Shown: piece by piece, positions 63,219-64,000 of the stretch
Numbering within the stretch: position 1 is the first letter of the stretch
How the letters are laid out: each line of letters opens with the position of its first letter
Source: Nitrosarchaeum sp.
GTDB taxonomy: Archaea; Thermoproteota; Nitrososphaeria; Nitrososphaerales; Nitrosopumilaceae
NCBI GenBank assembly: GCA_025699025.1
Contig: JAILWJ010000001.1
Span: 416,488-480,487, forward strand
Length of the DNA stretch: 64,000 nucleotides
Reading direction: 5' to 3'
Made by a program: the position numbers and the translations under genes
The notes under the pieces: model-generated
What the model saw: only the letters and a program-made list of their open reading frames with translations
What the model was told of the DNA's origin: nothing
Database searches by the model: none

Positions 63219-63337
63219 TCTAGGGGAAAATCAATTCCACAGATAGTACATTTACCTCTGTTTCCTTTATAACTTTCATCATAATATTGAGATATCTCAG
63301 ATTTACAAACATCACACAGCATTTTTTCATGAAACAT
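63215..63337 (-). CDS. Small zinc-ribbon protein coupled to the cyclase
   Basis: 40 residues, C8-x2-C11 and C30-x2-C33, a zinc ribbon. The stop overlaps the cyclase ATG in ATGA, so the two are translated together; it may regulate or sense for the cyclase. Confidence 0.62.
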   Translation of the reverse strand: MFHEKMLCDVCKSEISQYYDESYKGNRGKCTICGIDFPLE

Positions 63338-63416
63338 ATCTAAAATACGCCAAATTCTGTATTTAAGAAGTGTTCTGGATGGAAGGTTTAAGGACAGTAA
63401 AATTCGGGTATGTTTT

Positions 63417-64000
63417 GTGAGATTAGGTTCCAGAACATCTAATGAATTTATTCAAATTCTCAACAAGAAAAATGAAGAAATCCAACAGGCATTTCTTACC
63501 AAAATAACCACATTGACAAAAATGGTAGAAATCAAAGTCATGTTGGGGGATTCTACAATAACAACACAAAAAACATTTGATCCTGCTCAGGTTAATGATT
63601 TTTTCAAGACAACCATACAAAAACTGCAAGAATGGTCAGTACAAGATGTTTCAATATCCAATAATGAAGATCTTAGGAGAATTTTTACAAAATTTGAAAT
63701 CAAGGAAGGGAATTATTTGATTTCAGGTCACCTCTCACTACAATTTCATGTATTGCTGTATTACAAGCCAGTACAAAGAGTAATTGACTGTCAAAAAGAA
63801 TTATCAGAGATTGTAGATTTAACAAAAAACAAAGAGCAGCAAATGTCAGACAACAGTGATCAGTTTGTATTAAATAAATTAAAAGATATGGGGTACAAAG
63901 ACTTTGATCATCAAAAATTATTCGAGATTTTCTTTGAAAACGATGAGCTCAGAGAGAAGATATACAAAGAAATTGAAGACGATCTTGGGGTGGATTTTAA
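63417..64000 (+). CDS. Hypothetical protein, 3-prime end outside the window
   Basis: At least 194 residues from GTG 63417, still open at the window end. Helical N-terminus, a strand-rich middle (NYLISGHLSLQFHVLLYYK) and a helical acidic C-terminal part. The GTG overlaps the TGA of a 13-codon leader ORF (63379-63420), suggesting reinitiation, or a longer open start further upstream. Confidence 0.6.
   Translation, partial: MRLGSRTSNEFIQILNKKNEEIQQAFLTKITTLTKMVEIKVMLGDSTITTQKTFDPAQVNDFFKTTIQKLQEWSVQDVSISNNEDLRRIFTKFEIKEGNYLISGHLSLQFHVLLYYKPVQRVIDCQKELSEIVDLTKNKEQQMSDNSDQFVLNKLKDMGYKDFDHQKLFEIFFENDELREKIYKEIEDDLGVDF

Noticed and set aside
1-64000. CRISPR array, insertion sequence or prophage
   Set aside because: No regular spaced repeats, transposase, integrase or phage genes were seen in the window.

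Overview
The window is a gene-dense, AT-rich stretch of an ammonia-oxidising archaeon of the Nitrososphaeria (Thaumarchaeota), most likely Nitrosopumilaceae. This rests on the gene types: archaeal aRF1, the AspRS plus GatCAB route to amidated tRNA, PurP, CbtAB, PAC2, archaeal type IV pilus genes with RRA-type class III signal peptides, and many tiny Cys-rich proteins. Many genes have a TATA box about 25-29 bases before the start codon, as expected for leaderless archaeal transcripts. No rRNA, CRISPR array or insertion sequence was seen. One tRNA (Phe) is present.

Layout. 1-1491: start of trpG and all of trpE (minus strand). 1.6-14.9 kb: an accessory-looking region of short genes, including at least ten very small Cys-rich (probably zinc-binding) proteins, two single-span microproteins, an ATP-cone nuclease, a UspA protein, a Cys-less DUF5679-like protein, a DUF922-like protein, a GIY-YIG protein and several RNA-like inverted repeats. 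15-25.9 kb: an XPD/DinG-type helicase, ilvD, a HIT protein, aRF1, a DsbA-like thioredoxin, a DUF4443 regulator, a response regulator, cobalt transporter cbtBA and two tandem HTH regulators. 26-35.6 kb: a PEFG-type surface protein, purP, then the collinear set aspS-gatC-gatA-gatB-(small ORF)-acyl-CoA synthetase. 35.6-55.3 kb: an aminotransferase, then the most interesting region. 55.3-64 kb: a KaiC-like ATPase, an archaeal LOR/SDH (ornithine cyclodeaminase-type) protein, an HD hydrolase, cobalamin adenosyltransferase, tRNA-Phe, two RAM-only Lrp-type proteins, a VOC protein, a class III nucleotidyl cyclase and an unfinished gene at the right edge.

The standout is a pilus locus at about 37-55 kb. 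It holds a sensor kinase, a response regulator and a TrmB-type regulator, then a prepilin peptidase, a large Ig-like surface protein, a GspF/ArlJ-type platform, a GspE/ArlI-type ATPase and a pilin. Beyond these lies a MoxR/NorQ AAA+ ATPase with its overlapping VWA (NorD-like) partner. On the opposite strand follow a SecB-like protein, a small pilin, an 825-residue pilin carrying a LamG lectin domain, two coiled-coil proteins and a second TrmB-type regulator homologous to the first. A MoxR-VWA remodelling pair plus a possible SecB-like chaperone wired into a type IV pilus with a lectin-tipped pilin is my best candidate for an undescribed system. Its function is inferred from context only.
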